A stretch of 36,171 bases of DNA, from positions 1 to 36,171 of the IMG/VR virus record IMGVR_UViG_3300027969_002550. One strand, 5' to 3'. This DNA comes from a virus. Position numbers and translations under genes: made by a program. Shown piece after piece: positions 1 to 8,210 of the stretch (the stretch's first letter is position 1; each line of letters opens with the position of its first letter). Under the pieces are notes generated by a model. That model had not been told where the DNA came from and did no database searches. It saw nothing but the letters and a program-made list of their open reading frames with translations.

Positions 1-2490
1 ATAACCGTCTGGGAATGTTAGCTCACCATCTTCGCCAAACTGCCATCTACGCAGAGTTGAGTCTGCAAGATTGATGTCAATGTTGATGTTGCCGTTGCTG
101 CGGATATCACCTTGAACATAGTTGATTGTGATGTTGCCTTCTGCATCACTGGCAGTAGTAATACCGCCTGCACCTATAAACTTAACGACTTCATCTGCGT
201 TTATTAATCGCTGTGTTGAATCATCTGCTGCTACACTAAATCCAGTCCAAGCTGTGGTTTGTGTTGTACCGTTGGGGAATTTTATAGCGCCAGGTAATAT
301 TAGAGCGCCATCACTGCTTCTAAATGTAAATTTATAGTTGCCAGCGTTGATGTCAGTGCTGGCCAATAATGCTTCGTATGACGCAATCGTACTAAGCGAT
401 AAGTAGGAACGCATTTGATCATGAAAATCTTTCGAGATTGCCAAGTATGGATACGGATTAAGAGGATCAGGGCCCGCCTTTTGCCACTTAAACATTTCCG
501 CTAACTGCGATTTAAATGACAGTTGTTGGGCCGTGGTTAACACATCGGTGTTGAGCCAGAAGTATGGAATGTAGCTATTTGGATAGGTAGCAGGATCTAC
601 TGCATGAAATCTATTGAGCCTATCAACAGCTTTGTTTTGTTGATCGCAGAGCGCTCTCCAGCCTTTATTATAACTAAGAACAGTTTGACGAGCTGCTTCA
701 ATCTCAGCATTGCTACTGGTAATAGTAGCACCGTTAGGCAATGTTAAACGACCTTTTCTATCTGTAGTAAAATTAGCCTGTGACCAAGTGTTGTCTATGT
801 CAAAACTCCAAGTAGCCAAGCCCGAGGTAATATCTAAAGCACGAACACCAGCACCGCCAGTGGCTTGAGGTTTAATAGATTTATTTTGTTCTTCAGCTGC
901 TTGTACCTGTACCCATGCTTGTTTTACCGCCAAGGCTTTATTTCTTAACCCACTATTAGGTGCAGTTACAAACTCAAGATCATAATATAGAAACGCAGGA
1001 TTGTAGCCGCCCTGCCATAGCCATCCATTGTCAGCGTCAACTTGTACCCAAGTATCGTAGGTTGTGTAGTCCGCTCGCTTGAATCTAGCGGGTATGGTCC
1101 AAAAATTAGTTGCAGCAAAGACACCATCTTCCCATTGACTTAACATTACTGCAAACTCACTTACTCGTTGATTGTATGATGACTGTGCTGTTGCTAAAGA
1201 TACAGCATTGGTAGGCAATGTTAGAATTATGTTTCTAGCCAGTAGATCATTTTCCACTGTGACATTACTGTTGAATATCACACTAGGAGTCATAGTGATT
1301 GCTGAGCTGTCTGCGCTGTCGATTAGGTTGGTAAATATGCTGGGTGCATCAATCGCACCCGGAGCAGTCAGTATACCATCTTCACCAAACTGCCATCTGC
1401 GTAGCGTAGAATCTGCAAGGTTGATGTCAATGTTGATGTTGCCGTTGCTGCGGATATCACCTGGAATATATGCTGTGGTCTGTACTGTGTTATCTGGGAA
1501 TGTTAGCGTGCCAGTTTGGCCAAACTGCCAGATATTGCCATTGGCGTTTACATTTACATTTCCATTAGCACCTAAATGACCACCATTGTATCCGTTGGCA
1601 GTTGTTAATGGCAGGCGTAATTCACCAGTTTCTGTAAATATCCAATAATAATCTCCGTTGTTTGAAGACAGTCTAACCGTGCCGCCTGTACCAGCCTGTA
1701 GTTGAATGCCACCGTTGAAGTTGTCTGTTATTCTAGCACCACCCGGTATTACCAACTGGCCATCTTCCCCAAACTGCCATCTGCGCAGTGTTGAGTCTGA
1801 CAGGTTGATGTCAATGTTGATATTGCCGTTGCTTTTGATATCACCTGGTAGTGTTAGACTGCCATCTGTGCCAAGGCTCACAGTTTTTGTGCTGTTAACT
1901 AGACTCGATGTTGTTCCTTGTGTGATAGTGATTCTGCCCTCTGCATCACTGGCTGTAGTAATGCCGCCCGCACCTACAAATTTAACTACTTCATCTGTGC
2001 TTATTACTCTTTGTGTGGAATCATCCGCTGCCACTGAGAATTGATATGTGCCTGCAATATTAGGTTTGTTGGTTAGGTCAGCATAACTGCCACTGAACAG
2101 AGTTGGCTTGCCAGTTAGGTCAGCATAGGCACCTGTGGTAGCCACAGCGGTTAATGCGGGTTTACCTGACAAGTCAGCATAACTACTTGTTATTAAACTT
2201 CCGTTAATCAATAGATTGCCTGCACCGTTTACAGATAATGCTGTGCCACCTAGATAGATAGTATTGGTACTAACATATAAACTGCGCCACTGGCGTGTAG
2301 GACTGCCTAGATCGTAGGTATTTGTAGCTGAGGGAATTATATGTGATCCAATGTTTAAAAGATCTAATCCACCACCTGTAGCATTATAAAGCTCAGTAAA
2401 GTTGGCATTGATCTTTTGAAAAGATGCCCGGAGACTGTCACCTCTATTGTCGTTGGGTGATGTTCCTACATTGATTGATTGTTTAGCCAT
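1..2490 (-). CDS. Tail-fibre-like structural protein with internal repeats (3' end outside window)
   Basis: The frame is open for 830 codons from ATG 2490 to the window edge, so the C-terminus is missing. The start MAKQSINVGTSPNDNRGD is typical of marine T4-like virion proteins. Residues about 103-147 hold three YADL(S/T)(G/N)KP units. A block around NINIDINL(A/S)DSTLRRWQFGEDG occurs near residues 215-243, 343-371 and 793-821, and a block with ADDSTQR...DEVVKF...GAGGITTASDAEG near 150-190 and 750-790. Such beta-rich repeats are common in trimeric phage fibres and adhesins; the exact role (fibre or other virion decoration) is inferred. The start overlaps the stop of the upstream gene by 8 bases, so the two are probably co-transcribed. 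Confidence 0.8.
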   Translation of the reverse strand, partial: MAKQSINVGTSPNDNRGDSLRASFQKINANFTELYNATGGGLDLLNIGSHIIPSATNTYDLGSPTRQWRSLYVSTNTIYLGGTALSVNGAGNLLINGSLITSSYADLSGKPALTAVATTGAYADLTGKPTLFSGSYADLTNKPNIAGTYQFSVAADDSTQRVISTDEVVKFVGAGGITTASDAEGRITITQGTTSSLVNSTKTVSLGTDGSLTLPGDIKSNGNINIDINLSDSTLRRWQFGEDGQLVIPGGARITDNFNGGIQLQAGTGGTVRLSSNNGDYYWIFTETGELRLPLTTANGYNGGHLGANGNVNVNANGNIWQFGQTGTLTFPDNTVQTTAYIPGDIRSNGNINIDINLADSTLRRWQFGEDGILTAPGAIDAPSIFTNLIDSADSSAITMTPSVIFNSNVTVENDLLARNIILTLPTNAVSLATAQSSYNQRVSEFAVMLSQWEDGVFAATNFWTIPARFKRADYTTYDTWVQVDADNGWLWQGGYNPAFLYYDLEFVTAPNSGLRNKALAVKQAWVQVQAAEEQNKSIKPQATGGAGVRALDITSGLATWSFDIDNTWSQANFTTDRKGRLTLPNGATITSSNAEIEAARQTVLSYNKGWRALCDQQNKAVDRLNRFHAVDPATYPNSYIPYFWLNTDVLTTAQQLSFKSQLAEMFKWQKAGPDPLNPYPYLAISKDFHDQMRSYLSLSTIASYEALLASTDINAGNYKFTFRSSDGALILPGAIKFPNGTTQTTAWTGFSVAADDSTQRLINADEVVKFIGAGGITTASDAEGNITINYVQGDIRSNGNINIDINLADSTLRRWQFGEDGELTFPDGY
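26..112. repeat. 87-bp direct repeat in tail gene, copy A
   Basis: This segment is a close copy of 1376-1462 and a more diverged copy of 1760-1846. It encodes the NINIDINLADSTLRRWQFG unit of the tail protein. Few base differences separate copies A and B, suggesting recent duplication or gene conversion. Confidence 0.85.
121..241. repeat. 121-bp direct repeat in tail gene, copy 1
   Basis: It aligns without gaps to 1921-2041 and encodes the ADDSTQR...DEVVKF...GAGGITTASDAEG block. The differences are mostly at third codon positions, so the protein is conserved. Confidence 0.8.
1376..1462. repeat. 87-bp direct repeat in tail gene, copy B
   Basis: Second copy of the 87-bp unit, nearly identical to 26-112 over its last 50 bases. 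It is in the same frame as the other copies, so the protein repeat is preserved. Confidence 0.85.
1760..1846. repeat. 87-bp direct repeat in tail gene, copy C
   Basis: Third and most diverged copy of the 87-bp unit. It encodes INLSDSTLRRWQFGEDG in place of INLADSTLRRWQFGEDG. Confidence 0.8.
1921..2041. repeat. 121-bp direct repeat in tail gene, copy 2
   Basis: Partner of 121-241. It lies in the N-terminal part of the tail protein, whereas the other copy is close to the window edge. Confidence 0.8.
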
Positions 2491-2719
2491 TGTTGTTCAT
2501 TCCACTAAGTTTGCGTATTCTTTCTAACTCTGAATTATCACCCTGTTTGCTCATAAAACCGATGATTTCGTTGTACTGTTCCATGCCAATAACACCCGGC
2601 TGGCTGAGTTTTGTGACAATTTCTGCGACATCGTGTATGTCAGCATCGTCTTTGATTTCTTCGCGAGCCAGCTCTAGCAGGCGAATAAAAAGGGGTACGT
2701 CCAGTTTGATTATATCCAT
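2483..2719 (-). CDS. Small conserved-looking protein upstream of tail gene
   Basis: This 78-residue acidic helical protein begins MDIIKLDVPLFIRLLELARE. I do not recognise a domain. It overlaps the tail gene by 8 bases, and its placement suggests a structural or assembly role such as a chaperone for the fibre; that is inference. A GATAAATA element (complement of 2727-2734) lies 7 bases before the ATG, matching a T4-type late promoter. No Shine-Dalgarno sequence is visible. Confidence 0.7.
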   Translation of the reverse strand: MDIIKLDVPLFIRLLELAREEIKDDADIHDVAEIVTKLSQPGVIGMEQYNEIIGFMSKQGDNSELERIRKLSGMNNNG

Positions 2720-2726
2720 AGTCGTG

Positions 2727-2734
2727 TATTTATC
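2727..2734 (-). promoter_or_regulatory. Possible T4-type late promoter (GATAAATA)
   Basis: GATAAATA on the minus strand lies 7 bases from the start at 2719. T4-like phages use TATAAATA-type elements read by a phage late sigma factor. A second TTAAATAA lies at 2737-2744 facing the ALA synthase gene. The motif is short, so chance occurrence is possible. Confidence 0.4.
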
Positions 2735-2751
2735 GGTTAAATAACATTACT

Positions 2752-3954
2752 ATGATTAACAAAACGCCCTTTAACACCCTACTTAAAGACATGAAAGACA
2801 CGGGCAGATACCGTGTGTTCAACGATATTATACGTGAAGCAGGCAAGTTTCCCAACGCCATGTGGTACGGTCCTTATAACATCAAGAACATTGTGAACTG
2901 GTGTTCAAATGACTACCTGGGTATGGGGCAGCATAAAGTTGTTCTAGATGCCATGCATACTGCTCTAGATCACACAGGATCAGGCAGCGGAGGCACTCGC
3001 AATATCGGTGGTACCAGTCATTATCACGTGGCACTTGAACACGAGCTGGCCCTACTACACAACAAGGCCAAGTCTCTGTTATTTTCGTCTGCCTATGTGG
3101 CCAACGAGTGGACCTTGATTGCTCTGGCCAAGATCATTCCCAACATACATTTTGTTTCAGACAGTGAAAATCACAACAGCCTAGTCATAGGTATGCGTCA
3201 TAGTAGAGCAGCAAAAAGCATTTTTGAACACAACAATCTAGCTGATCTAGAAGACAAGTTAACCAGTATACAATTAACGGGTAATACACCCTGTATTGTG
3301 TTTGAGTCAGTCTACTCAATGGATGGCGATGTAGGGCATATCAAAGAGATCTGTGACCTAGCTGATAAGTACGGTGCCATTACATATATCGACGAAGTAC
3401 ATGCGGTAGGACTCTATGGTCCCCACGGTGGTGGGAAAGTTGAAGAGCTTGGGCTACAATCCCGTATTGACATAGTCAATGGTACATTAGGGAAAGCCTA
3501 TGGAGTCCAAGGCGGCTATATAGCTGCCGATGCTGAGATCGTCGATGCCATCCGTTCAGTAGCTGCGGGTTTTATATTCACCACTTCAATGAGCCCTGTT
3601 TCATGTGCCGGTGCCCTGGCTGCTGTAAAGTATCTCAAAGATCACAATGAGCTACGTGAGCAACATCAAGAACGTGCCCGTAAACTAAAGTATAGATTAA
3701 TCAAAGCAGGCATACCTGTCATGGAATGCTCGACTACGCACATAGTACCTGTGTTAGTGGGAGAAGCCAAGAAGTGTAAGGCCATGAGTGATGCTCTGTT
3801 AAACGATCACAACATCTATGTGCAGCCAATCAATCATCCCACAGTTGCAGTAGGAACAGAACGACTACGCTTTGCTCCAACACCCTTTCACGATGATGGC
3901 ATGATTGAAGATCTAGTTATGGCTCTCAAAGATGTGTTTAATAGAAGCTACTAG
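2752..3954 (+). CDS. hemA: 5-aminolevulinate synthase (ALAS)
   Basis: It makes 5-aminolevulinate from glycine and succinyl-CoA, the Shemin entry to haem synthesis, using pyridoxal phosphate. The protein is 400 residues, the usual length of bacterial ALAS. Family motifs are present: [10 protein letters not shown] (50-59), [11 protein letters not shown] (78-88), [13 protein letters not shown] (136-148), the cofactor aspartate in YIDEVHAVG (D214), and the Schiff-base lysine in [14 protein letters not shown] at K248, the position known in alphaproteobacterial ALAS. The GGTRNI and NDYLGMG sequences favour ALAS over the related KBL and BioF enzymes. It looks catalytically intact. It stands alone on the plus strand and its 3' end overlaps the convergent epimerase gene by 17 bases. 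No Shine-Dalgarno sequence precedes the ATG. Confidence 0.9.
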   Translation: MINKTPFNTLLKDMKDTGRYRVFNDIIREAGKFPNAMWYGPYNIKNIVNWCSNDYLGMGQHKVVLDAMHTALDHTGSGSGGTRNIGGTSHYHVALEHELALLHNKAKSLLFSSAYVANEWTLIALAKIIPNIHFVSDSENHNSLVIGMRHSRAAKSIFEHNNLADLEDKLTSIQLTGNTPCIVFESVYSMDGDVGHIKEICDLADKYGAITYIDEVHAVGLYGPHGGGKVEELGLQSRIDIVNGTLGKAYGVQGGYIAADAEIVDAIRSVAAGFIFTTSMSPVSCAGALAAVKYLKDHNELREQHQERARKLKYRLIKAGIPVMECSTTHIVPVLVGEAKKCKAMSDALLNDHNIYVQPINHPTVAVGTERLRFAPTPFHDDGMIEDLVMALKDVFNRSY

Positions 3955-4813
3955 AATTTAAATATTCTACGTATTGCTCTATACCCGATCCAATATTTAA
4001 AAAACTCTTGACATCAACGCCTGCATCTTTTAATGCAGCGATATCGGCCCTAGTATTCATTTGATACTGTGCCTTTAGATCTTCAGGCATAATGATGAAA
4101 TTCTTACTGCCTTTGCGACATGCAGATGCAAGAGTATCTGCTACCGTTTCAAAGTCTACACTGGCGCCTGTGCCTAGATCATAGATGCCTGGCTGATAGT
4201 TATTGACAAAGTGATAGACTGTTTTTGCAACATCTTCTACGTAGACTAAATCTCTGCGCATCTGTCTGCTTCCTTCAAACAGTTTGTACTGGCCTGTTTC
4301 TTGTATTTGATTGTACCAATGCAGAATGGTACTGGCCATACGACCTTTGTGATATTCGTTAGGTCCGTAGACGTTGAACAGTCTCAGCACCACTCCTGTA
4401 ATCTCTTGTTCGCTTACCTGTTTGCTAAACGCATATTGATTAAGAGGTCCGTTGCCATTACCGTAGACTGCGGCCGAGCTGGTAAAGATAAATGGTATTG
4501 CGTGTTCTAAACAAAAGGTATTCCACATGCGTGTCGACAGAACATTGGTTTTGTAGATGGATGGCCAATGGCGTTCTAGTGTGCTAGAGTTAGCACCAAT
4601 ATGTATCACTGCATCAATATCTTTAGGATTGAATGTAGTCTTTTCAAATGTGGAGTGCGGATGAATACTCTTAAACCGCTTGCCCACAAGGTTGCGGTAC
4701 TGTGTTTCGTTTGTCAAATCATCAAACAAGACAACATCAGAGATGCCCTGCTTGTTTAGATAGCCCAACATCACGCTGCCAATAAAGCCACCTGCACCTG
4801 TTAGTATAATCAT
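3938..4813 (-). CDS. hldD: NAD(P)-dependent sugar epimerase, HldD-like (ADP-heptose 6-epimerase)
   Basis: This 291-residue short-chain dehydrogenase/epimerase has the Rossmann motif GAGGFIG (6-12), SSAAVYG (S112/S113) and the catalytic pair Y127-x3-K131 in QYAFSKQ. Overall order and the neighbouring heptose genes point to ADP-glyceromanno-heptose 6-epimerase, the last step of ADP-L-glycero-D-manno-heptose synthesis. A different nucleotide-sugar epimerase cannot be ruled out. The start overlaps the kinase stop by 4 bases (translational coupling). It is the last gene of the minus-strand operon. Confidence 0.8.
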   Translation of the reverse strand: MIILTGAGGFIGSVMLGYLNKQGISDVVLFDDLTNETQYRNLVGKRFKSIHPHSTFEKTTFNPKDIDAVIHIGANSSTLERHWPSIYKTNVLSTRMWNTFCLEHAIPFIFTSSAAVYGNGNGPLNQYAFSKQVSEQEITGVVLRLFNVYGPNEYHKGRMASTILHWYNQIQETGQYKLFEGSRQMRRDLVYVEDVAKTVYHFVNNYQPGIYDLGTGASVDFETVADTLASACRKGSKNFIIMPEDLKAQYQMNTRADIAALKDAGVDVKSFLNIGSGIEQYVEYLNSSSFY

Positions 4814-5577
4814 TTTATTTCCTCTGGTCTAGGAGCATATACTCCTACATGTTGTACTGTGACACCAGCAGCTTTGTTGGCAAATTTAACAGCATCTGGC
4901 ATGTGCTCTGTATCTAAGAATTTGTACGCAAGTGCAGCTAAAAATGTATCACCGGCACCGCATACATCAGTCACATCGCCCACAATCTCAGCGGCATATA
5001 CCCAACCATCCCATTCTGCACCATCGCTGCCGTGTGTCACAATCAAATGTTTTGGGTCGGGCAAACTGATTGCGCGACTTTTTTCTAGTTGATTAATCTT
5101 GACATAACATCCTGCTAGTCTTGCTAGGTCTGTTTTCTTTGTGTCAACAAAGATGGGCACCTTGACTTCTCGAACTAGTTCTTCAATCAGTTCGTAGGTC
5201 ACTGTGCCTTTGTTGTAGTCACTGATCACAATGGCATCGTACCCGGGTGGTATTGCTGTTTCAAATGTAATAGGTTCACTGGCAACATCTTTATCCATAC
5301 GTAATAATTGTTGCTTAGTACGTTCATCAATTAGTCTGTTCTTCTCGCTGGTTTTACCGTGTAGGAAGTTAACTGTGCATCCCAATGCTTCTAGATTCTT
5401 GCACACGTTGCCTGCCATACCATCTTTGTGAATGGTATAGTGAGGTTCGAATACAGGAACGGGTGCTTCGGGACTGATACGATTTACATAACCATAAGTG
5501 TAAATGTCGTGACAGTCGTCACCTATTAGCAATATCTTGTATTTTGTTTGTGGTTGAGTAGTTTTTAAATCTGTCAT
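4810..5577 (-). CDS. PfkB-family sugar kinase, HldE kinase-domain-like
   Basis: This 255-residue protein matches the kinase half of HldE (RfaE), which phosphorylates D-glycero-D-manno-heptose 7-phosphate at C1. It has RISPEAPVPVF (33-43), the glycine-rich MAGNVCKNLEALG (54-66), ISDYNKG (118-124) and the catalytic DVCGAGDTF (D210). It is shorter than the usual roughly 310-residue HldE kinase domain, mainly between residues 65 and 115. In most bacteria the kinase is fused N-terminal to the adenylyltransferase; here it is a separate gene and lies downstream. Its 5' end overlaps the adenylyltransferase gene by 59 bases. Confidence 0.82.
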   Translation of the reverse strand: MTDLKTTQPQTKYKILLIGDDCHDIYTYGYVNRISPEAPVPVFEPHYTIHKDGMAGNVCKNLEALGCTVNFLHGKTSEKNRLIDERTKQQLLRMDKDVASEPITFETAIPPGYDAIVISDYNKGTVTYELIEELVREVKVPIFVDTKKTDLARLAGCYVKINQLEKSRAISLPDPKHLIVTHGSDGAEWDGWVYAAEIVGDVTDVCGAGDTFLAALAYKFLDTEHMPDAVKFANKAAGVTVQHVGVYAPRPEEIK

Positions 5578-5920
5578 AAAATTTTATCTCTTTGCAGTAT
5601 TCTGCACCTATTATGGGCTTGTCTTGGTAGTCGCTGCCCTTGACCATAACATCGGGCTCAAAGCCTTTGATTAGATCTATGAGTTCTTGATCAGTGTCAA
5701 ATGTTTCCACACGATCCACATACTTCAAAGCAAACAATAAACTGCAACGTTCATACTCTGTGTTAACAGGCCGATTGGCACCTTTTAATTCTTGCACTCT
5801 ACGATCACTGTCAGTTAACACCAATACATAACTATCGGGGAAACTTTTTGCATATTGCAATAATCTCAAATGCCCTAAATGTATGATGTCAAAGGTTCCA
5901 TTGACAACAACTCGTGTCAT
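5519..5920 (-). CDS. Cytidylyltransferase-fold adenylyltransferase, HldE C-domain-like
   Basis: This 133-residue nucleotidyltransferase carries the HxGH signature in NGTFDIIHLGHLRLL (H14, H17), then KGANRPVN, ALKYVDRVETFD and PDVMVKGSDY, the order found in the HldE (RfaE domain II) ADP-heptose synthase. It would transfer AMP to heptose 1-phosphate. The split from the kinase, with overlapping reading frames, is notable. The start overlaps the phosphatase stop by 4 bases. Confidence 0.85.
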   Translation of the reverse strand: MTRVVVNGTFDIIHLGHLRLLQYAKSFPDSYVLVLTDSDRRVQELKGANRPVNTEYERCSLLFALKYVDRVETFDTDQELIDLIKGFEPDVMVKGSDYQDKPIIGAEYCKEIKFYDRFKNYSTTNKIQDIANR

Positions 5921-6546
5921 GCAAGCGACTCCACAAACTCAGCTAGATTGTCAAAGATGATAGTACGCTGTTTGACTTTTCTGTAGGTCCACTTGTTTAA
6001 CTCTTTTTCAGTTTCTACACCATAACCAGTTCTAACCAACACAGGCCTAGCACCAATATTCATCGCCGCTTTGAGATCTTTGATCTTGTCGCCAACATAG
6101 TATCCTTCTTTGAATCGTATGCCTGGTACTTCTTTCTCACATTTTTTAAACATACCGGTATTGGGTTTGGCATAGATATCTTCCTTGCGGCTGCTGGCAC
6201 TATAATATATTCCATCGATGCTTGTACAGCCGGCTTCTCCTAACAGGCGAAACATGTAATCATGTGTTAGATCTACATCTTCTTGAGTATACAGACCCTT
6301 CTCAATCCCGCCCTGATCAGTGATAATCACAATCTTATAACCTTTTCTCCTGAGTTCGGCAATAGCTTCTATACTTCCTGGTATTGGGTCAAAGGTAGCA
6401 GGACTAAAGCAATAGGTACCTAGATCTCTGTTTATGACACCGTCTCTATCTAGTCCAATAACACACTTAGATCTTATTTGATCCCCGCCACTCCATATTA
6501 TTTTAGGAGGCGTTGGTTGGGGATTGAGGTTGTTTGCCTGCCACAT
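5917..6546 (-). CDS. HAD-family phosphatase, GmhB-like (heptose bisphosphatase)
   Basis: This HAD subfamily IIIA phosphatase has the nucleophile motif GLDRDGVIN (D33, D35), IITDQGG where GmhB usually has TNQSG, KPNTGM, and YYVGDKIKDLKAA with the acidic motif. It probably removes the C7 phosphate of heptose 1,7-bisphosphate between the kinase and adenylyltransferase steps. The cysteine/histidine zinc loop common in GmhB is absent; YYSASSRKEDIYAKP replaces it, so the protein is an atypical member. ATG 6546 overlaps the cupin gene by 44 bases. A shorter start inside the N-terminal tail of about 27 residues is possible. Confidence 0.78.
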   Translation of the reverse strand: MWQANNLNPQPTPPKIIWSGGDQIRSKCVIGLDRDGVINRDLGTYCFSPATFDPIPGSIEAIAELRRKGYKIVIITDQGGIEKGLYTQEDVDLTHDYMFRLLGEAGCTSIDGIYYSASSRKEDIYAKPNTGMFKKCEKEVPGIRFKEGYYVGDKIKDLKAAMNIGARPVLVRTGYGVETEKELNKWTYRKVKQRTIIFDNLAEFVESLA

Positions 6547-6907
6547 GTTGGCTGTCTCCTGGTGCTATTCTATAATTGTCTTCTACTGAGTCGGCGGTAC
6601 TAACTTCAAATATCATCGAGTTAGGTTGTAGTGCAGTAAGTTGATGCGGCATCATTGGTGGGTTATGCCAGGTATCGCCTTCTTTCAGTATCTGTTCTTT
6701 GTAGGTGGCAGTGGTAGTGTCGCACCAAATCAATCTAAATTCGCCTGCATTAACAAACCAAGTTTCATCTTTTTCTTTGTGGAAGTGCATACTGAACTTG
6801 GCTCCTGCTCGTTCAAATACCATGATCTTGCCGCAGTATTTGTCGGTGGTGGCCCAGATGATTTCATAGCCCCAACCCTTGTCTACTTTACCTGTTAGTT
6901 GTGTCAT
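6503..6907 (-). CDS. Small cupin protein (sugar-isomerase-like)
   Basis: This 134-residue single-domain cupin has metal-ligand-type residues in SMHFHKEKDETWFV (about 39-52) and a second motif near MMPHQL. KGWGYEIIWATTDKYCGKIM resembles the N-terminus of cupins near the type II mannose-6-phosphate isomerase/cupin group. Position between clpP and the heptose genes suggests sugar-phosphate isomerisation or sensing. One speculative idea is that it stands in for the missing GmhA isomerase; the fold does not show this. Its start overlaps the ClpP stop by one base (TAATG). Confidence 0.75.
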   Translation of the reverse strand: MTQLTGKVDKGWGYEIIWATTDKYCGKIMVFERAGAKFSMHFHKEKDETWFVNAGEFRLIWCDTTTATYKEQILKEGDTWHNPPMMPHQLTALQPNSMIFEVSTADSVEDNYRIAPGDSQHVAGKQPQSPTNAS

Positions 6908-7494
6908 TATCGTTTGTCAATGATCTTGTCAATGAGTCCATATTCTAGTGCTTCTTCTGCTGACATGAATGTGTCGCGATCCATATCACGTTCAAACTCA
7001 GCATAAGTCTTGCCTTTGGTATTATGCTTGACATATAATTTAGTTAGCACGTCTTTCATCTTGGTAATTTCTTTGTATTGAATTTCGATGTCGCTCTGCA
7101 TGCCACGAGCACCGCCGCTAGGCTGATGTATCATGTGACGAGCATATGGCAACATATAACGCTTGCCAGCTGTACCAGCTTGTGCTAGGAAACTTCCCAT
7201 TGAACAGGCCTGCCCCATTACATAGGTTGCCACATCACACTTGATAAACTGCATGGTATCGTAGATGCTCATGCCACTGGTGATAACACCACCTGGGCTA
7301 TTAATAAACAGCGAAATCTCTTTGTCTGGGTTTTCGCTTTCTAGAAACAGCAGTTGAGCCACAATGGTATTTGCCATCATATCTTCTACAGGGCCGTTCA
7401 ACATGATAATACGTTCTTTGAGCAAGCGGCTGTAGATGTCATAGGCACGTTCCCCTTTGGAGGTTGACTCAATGACCATTGGTACTAAATTCAT
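6907..7494 (-). CDS. clpP: ATP-dependent Clp protease proteolytic subunit
   Basis: This 195-residue ClpP has an intact catalytic triad: S98 in [11 protein letters not shown]123 in MIHQPSGG and D172 in RDMDRD. It has the oligomer-forming INSPGG motif and no propeptide. ClpP forms a tetradecameric chamber fed by ClpX or ClpA, which a phage would borrow from the host. Phage ClpP copies are known in large phages, with roles proposed in prohead maturation or host takeover. It is the first gene of the minus-strand operon and follows a sigma70-type promoter at 7525-7553, with AAAAGGATC as ribosome-binding site. Confidence 0.93.
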   Translation of the reverse strand: MNLVPMVIESTSKGERAYDIYSRLLKERIIMLNGPVEDMMANTIVAQLLFLESENPDKEISLFINSPGGVITSGMSIYDTMQFIKCDVATYVMGQACSMGSFLAQAGTAGKRYMLPYARHMIHQPSGGARGMQSDIEIQYKEITKMKDVLTKLYVKHNTKGKTYAEFERDMDRDTFMSAEEALEYGLIDKIIDKR

Positions 7495-7524
7495 CGTAGA
7501 TCCTTTTAATTAATAAGAAATTCA

Positions 7525-7553
7525 AGTATAGCAGCTAACCCTGTCTAGGTCAA
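7525..7553 (-). promoter_or_regulatory. Sigma70-type promoter for clpP-heptose operon
   Basis: On the minus strand TTGACC (complement of 7548-7553) and TATACT (complement of 7525-7530) are separated by 17 bases. It drives the clpP operon and is back to back with the plus-strand promoter at 7581. Confidence 0.75.
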
Positions 7554-7580
7554 CTTCAATCTTAGTTATCTAAAAAAACG

Positions 7581-7609
7581 TTGACTAATTACAGTTTTGA
7601 CTGTACACT
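7581..7609 (+). promoter_or_regulatory. Sigma70-type promoter for HNH gene
   Basis: TTGACT 7581-7586 and TACACT 7604-7609, 17-bp spacer. Expected start of transcription is about 20 bases before the ATG at 7638. Weaker hexamers than the promoters further right. Confidence 0.55.
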
Positions 7610-7637
7610 AGTTGTTCTTTGATTAAATACTCGTATA

Positions 7638-8150
7638 ATGACCACCCTAGTATTGAACGCAGATGCGCAACCGGTAAGCCTGTTGCCGTTGAGCATAATT
7701 GATTGGCAAGAAGCCATCCGCTATCTTGTCTTAGACAAAGCCTCAGTAATGAGCTGGTATGATGATTGGATCGTTCATTCAGCAAATTGGGAGACTCGTG
7801 TCCCTGCGGTCATGATGTTGCGTGATTACCAAAAACCAAAAAGCACCATGCGATTATCAAAACGCAATGTGTTTCTTCGTGATGGATATACATGCCAATA
7901 TTGCGGCTGTGAAGTTACGGATCAAACTGCCACATTAGATCACGTGCATCCCACCAGCCAAGGCGGCAAGAGTGTCTGGGACAACTTGTCAACGGCCTGC
8001 AAGCCCTGCAATTATAGAAAGGCTGCTAGTACCAAAATGAAACCAAAGACCATGCCCTACAAGCCAGACTTTTGGCAGCTGATCAATCAACGTAGGACTC
8101 GAGGGTTCCATTTAGCTCACCCCAGCTGGGCAGACTATCTAAACCTATAA
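7638..8150 (+). CDS. HNH endonuclease family protein
   Basis: The 170-residue protein ends in an HNH/McrA-like zinc-bound nuclease domain: CQYCG (C86, C89), LDHVHPTSQGG (D101, H102), WDNLSTACKPCNYRKA (C121, C124). The N-terminal 70 residues (LNADAQPVSLLPLSIIDWQEAI) match the widespread bacterial and phage HNH type that begins with a short beta domain. Function is uncertain: homing, packaging or host-DNA degradation are all seen in the family. No clear Shine-Dalgarno sequence precedes ATG 7638. Confidence 0.85.
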   Translation: MTTLVLNADAQPVSLLPLSIIDWQEAIRYLVLDKASVMSWYDDWIVHSANWETRVPAVMMLRDYQKPKSTMRLSKRNVFLRDGYTCQYCGCEVTDQTATLDHVHPTSQGGKSVWDNLSTACKPCNYRKAASTKMKPKTMPYKPDFWQLINQRRTRGFHLAHPSWADYLNL

Positions 8151-8152
8151 GG

Positions 8153-8181
8153 TTGACAATAATTTTTAACGTGTATATAAT
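8153..8181 (+). promoter_or_regulatory. Sigma70-type promoter for 8211 gene
   Basis: TTGACA 8153-8158, TATAAT 8176-8181, spacer 17. It starts 3 bases after the HNH stop and serves the possible restriction gene and probably the methyltransferase. Confidence 0.85.
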
Positions 8182-8210
8182 ATAAGCTATAGTCGATAGC
8201 AAAGGATACT

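Noticed and set aside
122-2044. Plus-strand frames of 71-135 codons within the tail gene
   Set aside because: They are antisense shadows of the continuous 830-codon minus-strand frame and contain its repeats in reverse.
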